Shown: piece after piece, positions 49,423-59,169 of the stretch
Numbering within the stretch: position 1 is the first letter of the stretch
How the letters are laid out: every line of letters begins with the position of its first letter
Assembly (NCBI GenBank): GCA_937770485.1
Contig: CALJHX010000004.1
Location: 1 to 64,000 of the forward strand
Direction: 5' to 3'
Length of the DNA stretch: 64,000 nt
Origin: an uncultured Verrucomicrobiae bacterium
GTDB lineage: Bacteria > Verrucomicrobiota > Verrucomicrobiia > Limisphaerales > UBA1096
Position numbers and translations under genes: made by a program
Notes under the pieces: model-generated
Databases searched by the model: none
What the model was told of the DNA's origin: nothing
The model's input: the letters and a program-made list of their open reading frames with translations, nothing else

Positions 49423-50484
49423 GTGACAACACTCTCCGAACAGGCCAGCCAGTTTGATGCCCTGCTGCAGCGGGACGAGCCGATGCTCGCGCTCGCGCCG
49501 ATGCAGGACGTCACCGACCTTCCGTTTTGGCGAGTGATAACCAATCGCGGCGGGGCGGACGTGTATTTCACCGAATACTTTCGCGTGCACGCCGACTCGC
49601 GGCTGGAGAAGCCGATCCTGCGCTCGATCACCGAAAACCCCACCGGCCGGCCGGTCGTCGCGCAGATGATCGGCAACAGCATTCCCGATCTCGTGCGAAC
49701 CGCGCGCGAGTTGCAGCAACACCCCATCGCTGGCGTCGACCTGAACCTCGGCTGCCCCGCACCGATCGTTTACAAAAAATGCGCCGGCGGCGGTTTGCTA
49801 CGCGAGCCGGAACGCATCGACCGCATCCTCGGCGCATTGCGTGACGCGGTGCAGACGCGCTTCACCGTCAAGACGCGCATCGGCTTCGACGACGCTGTGG
49901 TGTTCGACGAGTTGCTGCCGATCTTCGCGCGGCACAATCTTGATCTGCTCACCGTCCACGGACGAACGGTGAAGGAGATGTACCGCAGCGCAGTGCATTA
50001 CGACTTCATCTCGCGCGCGGCTGAGACGATGGACTGCCCGGTTCTGGCCAACGGCAACGTCTACTCCGCAGCCAAGGCGGAGTCGGTACTGCGCGAGACC
50101 AGCGCGCATGGGCTGATGATCGGGCGCGGCGTCATCCGCAACCCGTGGCTTTTCTCGCAGATCCGCCGGCACCTACGCGGCGAGACGCCCGTCTGGCCAA
50201 GCGGACGCGACGTACTCGACTACGTCACCGACCTGTTCGAGATGACCGCACCCGAAAACTACATCGAGAAAAGCCAGGTGCACAAAATGAAAAAATACAT
50301 GAACTACTTCGGCTTGGGCGTGGACGCCGACGGGCGGTTTTTGCACGACATCCGCCGCGCCCAAACCAAGGCCGACTTCTTCGCCATCTGCCGCGAACAC
50401 CTCGACCACGGCGAGCCGATGCCTCTCGAACCCTTCTCCCCCCAGCTAAAAACCACCGACGTCGTCGCCGGTTGCCACACCTAA
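49423..50484 (+). CDS. dus: tRNA-dihydrouridine synthase
   Basis: 353 aa from a GTG at 49423; an ATG at 49354 in the same frame adds 23 residues, so the start is uncertain. Motifs: ALAPMQDVTDLPFWRV near the N-terminus, VAQMIGNS, GVDLNLGCPAPIVYKKCAGGGLL (catalytic Cys), FTVKTRIGFDD, LTVHGRT and GLMIGRGVIRNPWLF. It reduces uridine to dihydrouridine in tRNA with FMN. It is divergent from ggt. A TTGGCCAAGCG copy lies just before the chosen start. The paralog (DusA, B or C) cannot be told from sequence by eye. Confidence 0.9.
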   Translation: MTTLSEQASQFDALLQRDEPMLALAPMQDVTDLPFWRVITNRGGADVYFTEYFRVHADSRLEKPILRSITENPTGRPVVAQMIGNSIPDLVRTARELQQHPIAGVDLNLGCPAPIVYKKCAGGGLLREPERIDRILGALRDAVQTRFTVKTRIGFDDAVVFDELLPIFARHNLDLLTVHGRTVKEMYRSAVHYDFISRAAETMDCPVLANGNVYSAAKAESVLRETSAHGLMIGRGVIRNPWLFSQIRRHLRGETPVWPSGRDVLDYVTDLFEMTAPENYIEKSQVHKMKKYMNYFGLGVDADGRFLHDIRRAQTKADFFAICREHLDHGEPMPLEPFSPQLKTTDVVAGCHT

Positions 50485-50487
50485 TCG

Positions 50488-50559
50488 AAGGGGTGGGCGA
50501 GCTCCTCCTCGTCCCAAATCAAATTTCAAATGGGGCAAGGTGGAACTCGCCCACCCCTT
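50488..50559. repeat. 72-bp imperfect palindrome between dus and leuC
   Basis: An outer 18-bp arm (AAGGGGTGGGCGAGCTCC) pairs with its near-perfect complement at 50542-50559 (one mismatch, G-T pairing), and the inner part (CCCAAAT...ATGGGG) continues the pairing to near the centre. It could be a REP/MITE-like element, or a leader structure for leuC, which begins 44 bp later. No clear T-run follows. No second copy was noticed in this window. Confidence 0.75.
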
Positions 50560-50602
50560 CCTTGCGTGAAGGGCGGTTCGCCGGTACATTGTCCCGCCTG
50601 CG

Positions 50603-51976
50603 ATGACGCTGACTGAGAAAATTTTGGCCCGGGCGGCGGGCGAGACCGAGGTGAACGCCGGTGACAATGTCTGGGTGAAAGCCGACACGTTGATGACGCA
50701 CGACGTCTGTGGCCCCGGCACAATCGGGGTGTTCAAGCGAGAGTTCGGGGAGGACGCCAAGGTGTGGGACCCCAACAAGATCGTTATCATTCCCGACCAT
50801 TACATTTTCACCTCCGACTCGCTGTCCAACCGTAACGTGGACATCCTGCGCGAGTTCGCCAAGGCGCAGGGGCTTCAGTATTTCTACGACGTGATCGATG
50901 CCGAGGACGGCAAGTGGAAGTTCGACGCCTCGCAGGGGCTGCTCAAGCGCCAGTACGGCTCGCGCTACGCGGGGGTCTGCCACACGGCCCTGCCACAAAA
51001 GGGGCACCTTCGTCCCGGCGAGATTCTGTTTGGCACCGACTCGCACACCTGCATGGCCGGCGCGTTCAACCAATTCGCAACCGGCATCGGAAACACCGAC
51101 GCCGGCTTCGTGATGGGCACTGGCAAACTGCTGATCAAGGTGCCGGAGACGATGCATTTTCGCTTCGAGGGCGAATTGCAGCCGGGCGTCATGGCCAAGG
51201 ATATTATCCTGCACGCGATCGGCGAGATCGGCTTCGACGGGGCGACTTATCGCGCGCTGCAGTTCGACGGCCCCGGCGCGGCCGGCCTGTCGATGGACGA
51301 CCGCATGACCGTGGCCAACATGGCGATCGAGGCCGGCGGCAAGAACGGCATTTTCGAGTACGACGACAAAACCGGCGCGATGGTCGATGAGCGAACCAAG
51401 CTCAACGGCACAAAGAGCGACTACGAGCCGGTCGAACGCGACGAACGCGAGACGTTCGTTTACGACACCACGATTGACCTGGGCGCACTCGAGCCGACCG
51501 TGGCGTGTCACCCCGATCCGGGCCAGCGCAAGCTCGCCCGCGAGATGACCAGCATGAAACTCGACCGCGCCTACATCGGCTCCTGCACCGGCGGCAAGAC
51601 GAGCGACTTCCTCGCGTTTGCAGAGATAGTTCGCGGACAGGAAGTGTGCATCGACACGTTCGGCGTGCCGGCCACTCCAGAGATCGTCCACGATTTGCAG
51701 ACCACCGAGTGGGACGGCAAGAGTGTGTGGAACATCCTCACCGACGCCGGGGTGCGCATGACCGAGAACGCCGGTTGCTCGGCTTGTCTGGGCGGCCCGG
51801 TGGACACCTTCGGCCGCATGAACGAGGGTGGCCAAAAGTGCATCAGCGCCACCAACCGCAACTTCCCAGGCCGCATGGGCAGCAAGGAGAGCGAAGTATA
51901 CCTTGCCAGCCCGGCCACTGTAGCTGCCAGCGCTCTCGCCGGTCACGTTGCCGATCCACGCGAATATTTGAACTAA
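50603..51976 (+). CDS. leuC: 3-isopropylmalate dehydratase large subunit (LeuC/HacA type)
   Basis: 457 aa. Family motifs are MTLTEKILA at the start, DGTDSHTC-like GTDSHTCMAGAFNQFATGIG, GTGKLLIKVPET, YIGSCTGGKTSDF (first Cys of the [4Fe-4S] cluster) and ENAGCSACLGG (second and third Cys). It isomerises 2- to 3-isopropylmalate in leucine biosynthesis, together with LeuD, which is not nearby. It may instead serve homoaconitase. A 72-bp palindrome precedes the gene and a terminator follows. Cytoplasmic. Confidence 0.93.
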   Translation: MTLTEKILARAAGETEVNAGDNVWVKADTLMTHDVCGPGTIGVFKREFGEDAKVWDPNKIVIIPDHYIFTSDSLSNRNVDILREFAKAQGLQYFYDVIDAEDGKWKFDASQGLLKRQYGSRYAGVCHTALPQKGHLRPGEILFGTDSHTCMAGAFNQFATGIGNTDAGFVMGTGKLLIKVPETMHFRFEGELQPGVMAKDIILHAIGEIGFDGATYRALQFDGPGAAGLSMDDRMTVANMAIEAGGKNGIFEYDDKTGAMVDERTKLNGTKSDYEPVERDERETFVYDTTIDLGALEPTVACHPDPGQRKLAREMTSMKLDRAYIGSCTGGKTSDFLAFAEIVRGQEVCIDTFGVPATPEIVHDLQTTEWDGKSVWNILTDAGVRMTENAGCSACLGGPVDTFGRMNEGGQKCISATNRNFPGRMGSKESEVYLASPATVAASALAGHVADPREYLN

Positions 51977-52001
51977 TCCGGTTGTTTTCCACCGGCTCGA
52001 T

Positions 52002-52027
52002 TGACCAAACTAAGGTCAGTTTTTTTT
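52002..52027 (+). terminator. Rho-independent terminator after leuC
   Basis: TGACC and GGTCA form a short stem with a 7-nt loop (AAACTAA), followed by eight T, 25 bp after the leuC stop. Confidence 0.6.
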
Positions 52028-52069
52028 GGCCTGGCCAAGCTGTTGTGCTAGCGTTCCCTCCAGTAAGTC

Positions 52070-53011
52070 ATGCAAACAATCACACTGGGAGAATCAGGTC
52101 TGGAATGCAGTCGCTTGGCCTACGGTTGCTGGCGTGTGACAGGTGTAATCAACCATGCTCCCATCGACGACGAGCACGAAAAAAAGGGCCACAAAGCCAT
52201 CACCACCGCCTACGAAGCCGGCTACACACTGTTTGACCTGGCGGACATCTACAGCGACGGCCTCGTCGAGGAGGTGTTCGGTCGGACACTCAAGGAAGTT
52301 CCAGGCATGCGAGAAAATATTCTCATTGCGACCAAGTGTGGCATTCGGCAAAAGGGGAACCCAAGGAAAGAGTCACCTCACCGCTATGATCTTTCCCGCG
52401 AACACATCCTACACTCCTGCGAGGCATCTCTCAGACGCATGAAGATTGACTGTATTGATCTGTATCAGCTCCACCGCCCGGATTACCTGATGGAGCCGAA
52501 AGAGATTGCCTCAGCATTCGAGGAACTGAAACAAGCCGGCAAAGTACGCGAGTTTGGTGTGAGCAATTTTACCGTCGATCAACTTAACCATCTGCAGGCC
52601 GCCTGCCCGATGAAACTTCACTGCAACCAGGTTGAAATCAGCCTGATTCACCGCAACGCTCTTGAGGATGGTTCACTCGACTACTACCAGAGTCATGACA
52701 TTACGCCGCTGGCATGGAGTCCACTTGCTCAGGGCAAGCTCGGCAGCGAGTACCCTGTCTCAATGCGTAACCCAAACCACACGCAAGAGCAGGCGGTTCG
52801 CGATGCGCTCAACCTTGTCGCAAAAGAGAAAGACTGCAGCCGAACCGCTGTGGCGCTCGCCTGGCTTTTACGACACCCGGCTGGGATTGTGCCAATCATT
52901 GGCAGCACCAACCCCGAGCACATTCGTGATGCCACGGCGGCACTCGACCTGCTGTTGCCGCGCGAGGAATGGTATCGATTGATGGCCGCCGCCGGGGAAC
53001 CCCTGCCCTGA
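52070..53011 (+). CDS. Aldo/keto reductase
   Basis: 313 aa. It has the AKR tetrad: Asp in LFDLADIYSDG (Tyr next), Lys in IATKCG and His in DLYQLHRPD. It continues with REFGVSNFTVDQLNHLQ and PLAWSPLAQGKLG, and ends with an NADPH-binding region (IVPIIGSTNPEHIRDA). It reduces aldehydes or ketones with NADPH in the cytoplasm; the physiological substrate is unknown. It follows the leuC terminator by 40 bp, so it probably has its own promoter. Confidence 0.92.
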   Translation: MQTITLGESGLECSRLAYGCWRVTGVINHAPIDDEHEKKGHKAITTAYEAGYTLFDLADIYSDGLVEEVFGRTLKEVPGMRENILIATKCGIRQKGNPRKESPHRYDLSREHILHSCEASLRRMKIDCIDLYQLHRPDYLMEPKEIASAFEELKQAGKVREFGVSNFTVDQLNHLQAACPMKLHCNQVEISLIHRNALEDGSLDYYQSHDITPLAWSPLAQGKLGSEYPVSMRNPNHTQEQAVRDALNLVAKEKDCSRTAVALAWLLRHPAGIVPIIGSTNPEHIRDATAALDLLLPREEWYRLMAAAGEPLP

Positions 53012-53060
53012 CTTGGGCCATCCTAATCCCGCGCCCGCCCCGGACAGTTCCGGCTGGCGC

Positions 53061-53300
53061 ATGCTGGCCGAGTGGAAGCCACACCCCTCCACGTGGCACA
53101 CTTGGCCAAGGCCGGCCAGCAACAGTTTCCCTGGTCGTTACGACATCGTGCCACTGATTTTGGCAAAGCTCGTGCGACTGATCGCCGAAGGTGAATCGGT
53201 GCATATCAATATTTGGGATGCCGACCTCGAGCGCCTCGGCCAATCGCTCTCTTCAGGACAGGCGCTGGGCATCCTGCACGAGTGCTTCCCACGGCAGGCC
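53061..53300 (+). pseudogene. aguA: Agmatine deiminase N-terminal remnant
   Basis: From the ATG at 53061 the frame reads MLAEWKPHPSTWHTWPRP, NSFPGRYDIVPLILAKLVRLIAEGESVHI, matching the start of agmatine deiminase (PAEW.PH..TW..WP). After about 70 residues the match stops; the catalytic part (DAW.RD, Cys near the end) is absent and the frame runs into unrelated sequence to a stop near 53360. It is a truncated relic. It lies directly downstream of the aldo/keto reductase and contains a TTGGCCAA palindrome. Confidence 0.8.
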
Positions 53301-53434
53301 GGTCATCGGCCTCGACTCGACCGACTTGATCTGGGGGGCTTGGCTCGTTCCACTGCCTGACCCAGCAGAAACCAGAGGCAAAATAACTCGCCAGTGCCCG
53401 CCAAGTGGAGTAGCTTGGACAAGGGTTTGGTTTC

Positions 53435-56047
53435 ATGTTTTTCGCGCAAAAACAATACGTTTGGCTTCCTCCGCTGCGTTGCATCGGCTGGCTCGCCGTT
53501 GTTGGCCTTCTTGGCCAGATGCCTGCTCAGGCGGAGCTGACTCGTAAAGCCAACACCACTTTCAGTTACCCCAATAATCCGCAACTGTTCGACTATCACT
53601 CGCGCAATGTTTTGCCCGGGATCAACTTCGAGAAACCAATTTGCATTCGCGCCAGCGAAGCCAACGGCGGCGAGTTGTTTGTCGCCGAGCAAACCGGACG
53701 CGTCTGGCGCGTGACGAACCTCGCCACCGAGCCGAAGAAGTCGCTGTTCCTCGATTTGTCGGCGCGGGTTTATCACAAGTCGGAGAGCGGCTTTCTCGGT
53801 TTCGAGCTGCATCCGCAGTTTGAAAAAAACGGGTTCGTGTACGTTTTTTACACCTACCTGACGACGACCGGGAGCAACGACGGGATGCACGACCGTTTGT
53901 CACGTTTTCGCTTCAAGGGGAAAGTCGGCACGGCGATCGACATCAAAACTGAGGCGGCAATGTTCACGCAGTTCGACCAGCACACCGACCACAACGGAGG
54001 CGACCTGCACTTCGGCCCGGAGGGTTACCTGTACGTGAGCCTCGGCGACGAGGGCGGCGGCTATGACCAATACGGGAACAGCCAGCGAATCGATAACGAC
54101 TACTTCGGCGGTATTCTGCGGATCGATGTTGACCAGCGGAGTGGCAACCTCAAGCCCACCCCGCACGCCGGCCTGCACGGCAACTATCTCGTGCCAAGCG
54201 ACAACCCGTTTGTCGGCGCGAAGACCTTCGCCGGCGAACCGGTGGACGCGGCGAAACTGCGGTCGGAGTTTTGGGCGGTCGGCCTGCGCAACCCGTGGCG
54301 CATGGCGTTCGATCCCGACACCGGCAAACTGTACACCGGCGACACCGGCGACCACGTGCGCGAGGAGATCAACCTTATCGAGCGCGGCGGCAATTACGGC
54401 TACCCCGTTTTCGAGGGCACGCCGGAGGGGCCGAAATTCGACCCTGAAGCCAGCCGCGATGACTATATTTTCCCCGAGGCCGAGTACGGCCGCTCATACG
54501 GCAACGACGTCGCCGGTTTACTGTTTCATCGCGGTGACCGGCCGGCCGGACTCGACGGGCACATTGTGTTCTCTGATTTCTGGAGCGGCTGGATCGGGGC
54601 GGTGGATTTCCGCGGCCAAACGGACGCCCAACGCCCGATCCGCTGGCTGTGTTGGGATGACAACATCTCAACGCTGGGCACGCATCCGCTGACCGGCGAC
54701 ATCCTCCTCGCCGACTGGCGCGAAGGGACGATCAAGAAACTCATCGCAGGTCGCGACCCCGCCGCAACGCCTTTGCCGGAAAAGCTCAGCGAGCTTGGCC
54801 TCTTCCGCGACCTGACCACGCTCGAGCCTCACGAAGGCATCGTGCCCTACGAAGTGGCCACGCCACTGTGGTCGGATGGCGCGCACAAGCAGCGCTGGTT
54901 CAGCATCGCCAACTTGCAGTCGAAAATTCATTTCAACGCCTACAAGCCATGGTCTTTCCCCGGCGGCGCCGCTTGGGTGAAACATTTTGAACTCGATGTC
55001 ATCGAGGACGGCTTGGCCAAGCGCAAACGGCTCGAGACGCGCATCCTCTACAGGACGCCGTGGTATTGGTACGGCACGACGTATCGCTGGAACGACGCGC
55101 AAACCGACGCCACACTCGTACCGCCCGGCGGTGCGTCGGAGGAATTGACCATCCCCGATGGCGACGGCTTGGCTAAGCTGGTCTGGTCGTACCCCAGCCG
55201 GCGCGAATGCCTCTCGTGCCACAACTCCAAGTCAAGAGGTGCCCTTGGCTTTTACACTGGACAGTTGAATCGTCCAATCGATTACGGCGACGGCACAGAG
55301 AACCAGCTCGAAGCCTTATCGCGCGCCGGTTATCTTGACCGTGAGATCACCGACCCGCACACCTACCCGGCGCTCGCGCCGTTGGACGACGAGAAAAAAT
55401 CGCTCGAGTTTCGGGCCGTGTCATACATCGAAGCCAACTGCTCTAGTTGTCATCGGCCGCACCTCACTGGTATCGCACAGGCTCTGTTCGATGCTCGCAC
55501 AGAAACGCCAATCTCATTTTCGCACCTGATCGGAGGCAAGCCACACAACGATTTTGGAGACGGACGGCGGCGTTTTATTCACCCCGGCGAACCGGAGTTA
55601 TCGGTAGTTTACAATCGCATGGCCACGCCGGGGCTGCACCGGATGCCGCCGCTGGCATCGAGCGTGCCCCACGCCGCGGCGCTGGATGTGATGGCGCGCT
55701 GGATTAGCTCGCTAGAAGGAAATCATTTCACCGGCAACGCAGCAGCAGACGCAGACAGCGATGGCCATACAAACTACACCGAGTTCCTGCTGGACACCGA
55801 TGCCGACGATGCTGACGACAAGTCCGTGCCGTTTGTTCGTATCATCGAAACGCGCAGTGAAATCGAGTTCGTGCTTCCGGCCAACCGCGACGTCACCGTC
55901 TTCGCCTCCGACTCGCTTGGCAACGGTACTTGGCAGCCGGTCGAGGGCGTGCAATTCGATCGCTACTCGAACAACCGACAGATTATCCGAGTTCGCGAAG
56001 CACTTGGCCGACGACGCTTTTACCGCGTCGAAATTCGCGAGCCATGA
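53435..56047 (+). CDS. Secreted glucose/sorbosone-dehydrogenase-like protein with two haem c sites
   Basis: 870 aa. A signal peptide (about residues 12-34) precedes a beta-propeller of the glucose/sorbosone dehydrogenase family: GELFVAEQTGRVWRV, ESGFLGFELHPQF, HNGGDLHFGPEGYLYVSLGD and SEFWAVGLRNPWRMAFDPDTG. The C-terminal half has two CxxCH motifs, CLSCH near residue 592 and CSSCH near 669, so haem c is probably bound. Then an EF-hand-like DADSDGHTNYTEF and a final module ending W....FYRVE, like the LIKK/LIKR proteins. It probably oxidises a sugar in the periplasm with PQQ and passes electrons to haem. It ends exactly next to the stop of the convergent hydrolase. Confidence 0.85.
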   Translation: MFFAQKQYVWLPPLRCIGWLAVVGLLGQMPAQAELTRKANTTFSYPNNPQLFDYHSRNVLPGINFEKPICIRASEANGGELFVAEQTGRVWRVTNLATEPKKSLFLDLSARVYHKSESGFLGFELHPQFEKNGFVYVFYTYLTTTGSNDGMHDRLSRFRFKGKVGTAIDIKTEAAMFTQFDQHTDHNGGDLHFGPEGYLYVSLGDEGGGYDQYGNSQRIDNDYFGGILRIDVDQRSGNLKPTPHAGLHGNYLVPSDNPFVGAKTFAGEPVDAAKLRSEFWAVGLRNPWRMAFDPDTGKLYTGDTGDHVREEINLIERGGNYGYPVFEGTPEGPKFDPEASRDDYIFPEAEYGRSYGNDVAGLLFHRGDRPAGLDGHIVFSDFWSGWIGAVDFRGQTDAQRPIRWLCWDDNISTLGTHPLTGDILLADWREGTIKKLIAGRDPAATPLPEKLSELGLFRDLTTLEPHEGIVPYEVATPLWSDGAHKQRWFSIANLQSKIHFNAYKPWSFPGGAAWVKHFELDVIEDGLAKRKRLETRILYRTPWYWYGTTYRWNDAQTDATLVPPGGASEELTIPDGDGLAKLVWSYPSRRECLSCHNSKSRGALGFYTGQLNRPIDYGDGTENQLEALSRAGYLDREITDPHTYPALAPLDDEKKSLEFRAVSYIEANCSSCHRPHLTGIAQALFDARTETPISFSHLIGGKPHNDFGDGRRRFIHPGEPELSVVYNRMATPGLHRMPPLASSVPHAAALDVMARWISSLEGNHFTGNAAADADSDGHTNYTEFLLDTDADDADDKSVPFVRIIETRSEIEFVLPANRDVTVFASDSLGNGTWQPVEGVQFDRYSNNRQIIRVREALGRRRFYRVEIREP

Positions 56048-56962
56048 TCAACGGTCGCGCAGCAGCCACATCTTCAGCGTGCGGCTGACGAGTGCCGGCT
56101 TGTCGTGATGCACAAAGTGGCCCGCGCCCGGGATCGTCACCAGCGTCAGGTCGGCGTCGAGCCATTCCCACGTGCGGTTGAGCGCGCCGTGCAACAGCGC
56201 CTTGTCGTCCAGGCCGTGGATGAGCAGCACCGGCATTTTCAGGCGCACCGGATCCGACGTGTCCTCCTCGTACGGCGGACGAGGGTAATTGCGCTTGTAA
56301 TAATTCAACATCGCCTCGAAGTCGGAACGCTTCATCGCCTCGATGTATTTTGCGCGCTTGGCCTCGCCCTTCACCCAGCCGGCCAAGCGCTCTGCAGTCA
56401 GCAGCTTGTGCGCGCCCGGCAGTTGAAACGCTCGCGCGTATTGGCTGTTGCGCTGCTGGTCGGGGTTGTTGGCTAACTCGCGGTTCAGCCCTTTCGGGTG
56501 CGGCAAATTCAGTACGGCCAGGCGCTCGGTCATCTCCGGCTTCATCATCGCGAACGTCCACGCCACCATGCCGCCCCAGTCGTGCCCGACAATCACCGCG
56601 CTCTTTTCGCCCATGTCGCGGATCACGGCAGCGACGTCGGAAACCAGTTTCGGCATGGCGTAATTGTCGAGACCCTTCGGCTTGTCACTCCGGTTGTAGC
56701 CACGCTGATCGATCGCCGCCACGCGGTGGGTCGATTTCAGCGCCTTGATCTGCTCGTTCCATGAATACCAATAGTCTGGAAAGCCGTGGATCATCACGAC
56801 CAACGGTCCGGAGTCGCCTGCGGTGGCGTAGTGGATCTTCACGCCATTGTTGTCGGCGTAATGATGGGTGACCTTGGCATCCTCGGCGGGGGCGGGAATT
56901 ACCGACCAACCCAGAAAAGTCGCAGTCACAGCGATGGTTCGGATTGTATTGGATAACAGCAT
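56048..56962 (-). CDS. Secreted alpha/beta hydrolase (epoxide hydrolase-like)
   Basis: 304 aa with an N-terminal signal peptide of about 27 residues. The core has [14 protein letters not shown], the nucleophile elbow [11 protein letters not shown] (Asp, as in epoxide hydrolases and haloalkane dehalogenases), and the C-terminal acid/His pair near [11 protein letters not shown]. It hydrolyses an epoxide or ester-like substrate in the periplasm; the substrate is unknown. It is convergent with the dehydrogenase gene upstream, with no gap. Confidence 0.88.
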   Translation of the reverse strand: MLLSNTIRTIAVTATFLGWSVIPAPAEDAKVTHHYADNNGVKIHYATAGDSGPLVVMIHGFPDYWYSWNEQIKALKSTHRVAAIDQRGYNRSDKPKGLDNYAMPKLVSDVAAVIRDMGEKSAVIVGHDWGGMVAWTFAMMKPEMTERLAVLNLPHPKGLNRELANNPDQQRNSQYARAFQLPGAHKLLTAERLAGWVKGEAKRAKYIEAMKRSDFEAMLNYYKRNYPRPPYEEDTSDPVRLKMPVLLIHGLDDKALLHGALNRTWEWLDADLTLVTIPGAGHFVHHDKPALVSRTLKMWLLRDR

Positions 56963-56998
56963 AAAGTTGGAGTCTGCCTGAGTAAATGAATCCAGGAA

Positions 56999-58027
56999 TT
57001 ATGACTTTTTCTTGTTCAACAGCCACTGAATAATAAGCTCCCGTGCCTCGCCCGAGGGTCGGGTGACATGCGCACCATCGACAACTTCCCATAGTTCGGT
57101 TGTGACGCTACCATCCTTATTTACAAAGCGAGTCACTGTGGTTTCCTTTCCGGGCACTTTCCTAGTCAAATCAATTTTTTTATCCTTTGCATCCACTTCA
57201 CGGTCGCATTGGTTGAACTGTTTCCAATTATTGAAATTTTCCTCGGCACCCGGATAGGAGTTGCTCGAGCTCCGGGTTGTGCCTCCGTTCCATTTAATCG
57301 TGCTGTCCTTGGTGCCGTGGACATGCAGCACACTGACTGGTTTTTTCGGTTTGCTTGGCCATGTTTTATAACCCACTCCTGCAAAGGGAACAATCGCCGC
57401 GATCAAGTCAGAGTGATCGTGAGCCATACGATAACTCATGAACCCGCCATTGGATAAACCCGTCACATAAATTCTACTCCGGTCTATGCTGTATTTCTTC
57501 ACTGCCGCTTCAATCAAGCCTCTCAGATACTTCGAGTCATCAACCTTGCCTCGCCAGTCGCAACAGGCTTCTGTTGCATTCCAACTCTGATCAATGGCAT
57601 CGGGCGCGCAGTATATAAAGTCATGCTTTTCAGCGAGGTCCTCCAATGGAAAAAATCTCAACTGACCTCTGGAGCTTGATCCGTAACCATGCAGGCTGAG
57701 TATAAAAGGGTACTTCTTTTTCGGGTCATAATCTTTCGGAACCTCAATTTTGTCGTCCCGTTTTTTTTCTCCCCCTGATTTGGAAGAACGAGAATCGATA
57801 TACCTGCGCAACGCTTCGCGCTCCTCCTCGTTTAGATCGCCATCCTTGTTCCTATCAAACGCCTTCATGATGCGAACGCGCCTATCTTTGCTGGAGGAAT
57901 CACGTTCACGAGCCTCCTTGCTCGCTTCCACATTGTCCGTTTTATTCGATTCCTGAGCCAGAACTCCGCCAAGGCTCCAAGCCATAACTGCCATAGCCGC
58001 AAGGCTTCTCAGGTTTTCATTTTTCAT
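56999..58027 (-). CDS. Secreted PHB-depolymerase/LpqC-type esterase with EF-hand motif
   Basis: 342 aa from the ATG at 58027 (frame start at 58039 possible). A signal peptide (residues 1-25) is followed by an EF-hand-like MKAFDRNKDGDLNEEE, then the catalytic domain with the oxyanion start LSLHGYGSSSRG, the nucleophile GLSNGGFMSYRMAHD (GxSxG) and the late His in WEVVDGAH. It resembles polyhydroxybutyrate depolymerase/feruloyl esterases and probably cleaves ester bonds of plant or algal polymers outside the cell. It is divergent from the NHL gene. Confidence 0.87.
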   Translation of the reverse strand: MKNENLRSLAAMAVMAWSLGGVLAQESNKTDNVEASKEARERDSSSKDRRVRIMKAFDRNKDGDLNEEEREALRRYIDSRSSKSGGEKKRDDKIEVPKDYDPKKKYPFILSLHGYGSSSRGQLRFFPLEDLAEKHDFIYCAPDAIDQSWNATEACCDWRGKVDDSKYLRGLIEAAVKKYSIDRSRIYVTGLSNGGFMSYRMAHDHSDLIAAIVPFAGVGYKTWPSKPKKPVSVLHVHGTKDSTIKWNGGTTRSSSNSYPGAEENFNNWKQFNQCDREVDAKDKKIDLTRKVPGKETTVTRFVNKDGSVTTELWEVVDGAHVTRPSGEARELIIQWLLNKKKS

Positions 58028-58169
58028 TGTGTGTCTCATTGTGAATAACTCTCATACCGCAGTACAACAGACTAAGTCTAAAAGTTACTCTCGGTCAGGT
58101 CGCTGTGGGTTATTATACAGGATGGGCCAAACTTGCAAAAGCTCTGCAGTCGGCGAGGATTGCCGCCAG

Positions 58170-59165
58170 GTGAACCGCTGCCGTACAACCCGCTCGCAAC
58201 TTGGCCAAGCGATCGCGCTGGGCTGCGGCGTCCTGCTCACGGGCTGCGGGGCGGGGCCAGGCGGCGACAGAATTGGTAGTGCGGTTTTCTCCGAGGTACG
58301 CGTGATCGGCGCCCGGGGTAATGGGCCGGGCCTGTTCGTCAAGCCGCGCTCGGTGGTAGTCGATCGCGCCGACAATGTTTACGTCTGCGACATGACCGGG
58401 CGCATCCAGAAATTCGACCCGGAAGGTAACTATCTACTGCAATGGCAGATGCCTGAGATCGAGCGCGGCCGACCGAAGGGCATGGCCCTCGATCACGAGG
58501 GCAATATCGTTGTTATCGAGCCGCATTACTCTCGGATCAACCACTTCACTCCAAAGGGCGAACTGCTGTCGCAGTGGGGCCAGCATGGACGGGAACGGGG
58601 CGAGTTGTCGTTCCCGCGAGCGGTCGCGTTCGCGCCGGATGGCTCGGCGTTCGTCAGCGAGTTTCAGATCGTTGAGCGACTGCAAAAGTTCGGCTTGGCG
58701 CGCGAGTCGGTGAGGGTCGAGATTCGCGGCGCGGGCGACGGGCCAAGCGAGTTCAACCGCGCCGAGGGGCTGTCGCTCGACGCCACCGGCAAACTCTACG
58801 TCGCCGACTCGTGCAACCATCGCGTGCAGGTGTTCGACGGCGACGGGACGTTCCTGCGCGAGCACGGCGGCCCCGGCGCGGCGAGCGGCGAATTCAGTTA
58901 CCCGTACGACGTGCGGGTGGACGAGCAGGGGCGGCAGTACGTCTGCGAGTTCGGCAACAGCCGCGTGACGGTGCTGGACACGGACGACCAAGTGCTGGAA
59001 ATTATCGGCGGCGCGGGGAGTAGACCGGGGCAGTTCAACAACCCCTGGAGCCTCGCACTCGACTCGCGCGGCAATCTTTACGTCGCCGATTCACAAAACC
59101 ACCGCGTGCAAAAACTAATCCGCCGTGAACCAGCAGCGAAGTTTCAACTTTCAAGCTCCCCCTAA
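58170..59165 (+). CDS. NHL-repeat lipoprotein
   Basis: 332 aa from the GTG at 58170, which yields a short basic n-region and a lipobox (LLTGC), ideal for a lipoprotein; GAGGA lies about 10 nt upstream. Longer frames from 58029 or 58122 are less plausible. NHL repeats follow (GNVVVIE, LYVADSCNHRVQVFD, QYVCEFGNSRVTVLD, LYVADSQNHRVQ). It is probably an outer-membrane or periplasmic binding protein. The TTGGCCAAGCG palindrome encodes LGQA in the lipoprotein signal. It is followed 4 bp later by the vWA gene. Confidence 0.82.
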   Translation: MNRCRTTRSQLGQAIALGCGVLLTGCGAGPGGDRIGSAVFSEVRVIGARGNGPGLFVKPRSVVVDRADNVYVCDMTGRIQKFDPEGNYLLQWQMPEIERGRPKGMALDHEGNIVVIEPHYSRINHFTPKGELLSQWGQHGRERGELSFPRAVAFAPDGSAFVSEFQIVERLQKFGLARESVRVEIRGAGDGPSEFNRAEGLSLDATGKLYVADSCNHRVQVFDGDGTFLREHGGPGAASGEFSYPYDVRVDEQGRQYVCEFGNSRVTVLDTDDQVLEIIGGAGSRPGQFNNPWSLALDSRGNLYVADSQNHRVQKLIRREPAAKFQLSSSP

Positions 59166-59169
59166 CTAA

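Noticed and set aside
50160-50215. Additional TTGGCCAA copy near CTGGCCAAGCGG
   Set aside because: It lacks the first T of the core and was not counted as an exact copy.
50519-51946. 475-codon minus-strand ORF
   Set aside because: Antisense of leuC; no motifs and the opposite strand is a certain gene.
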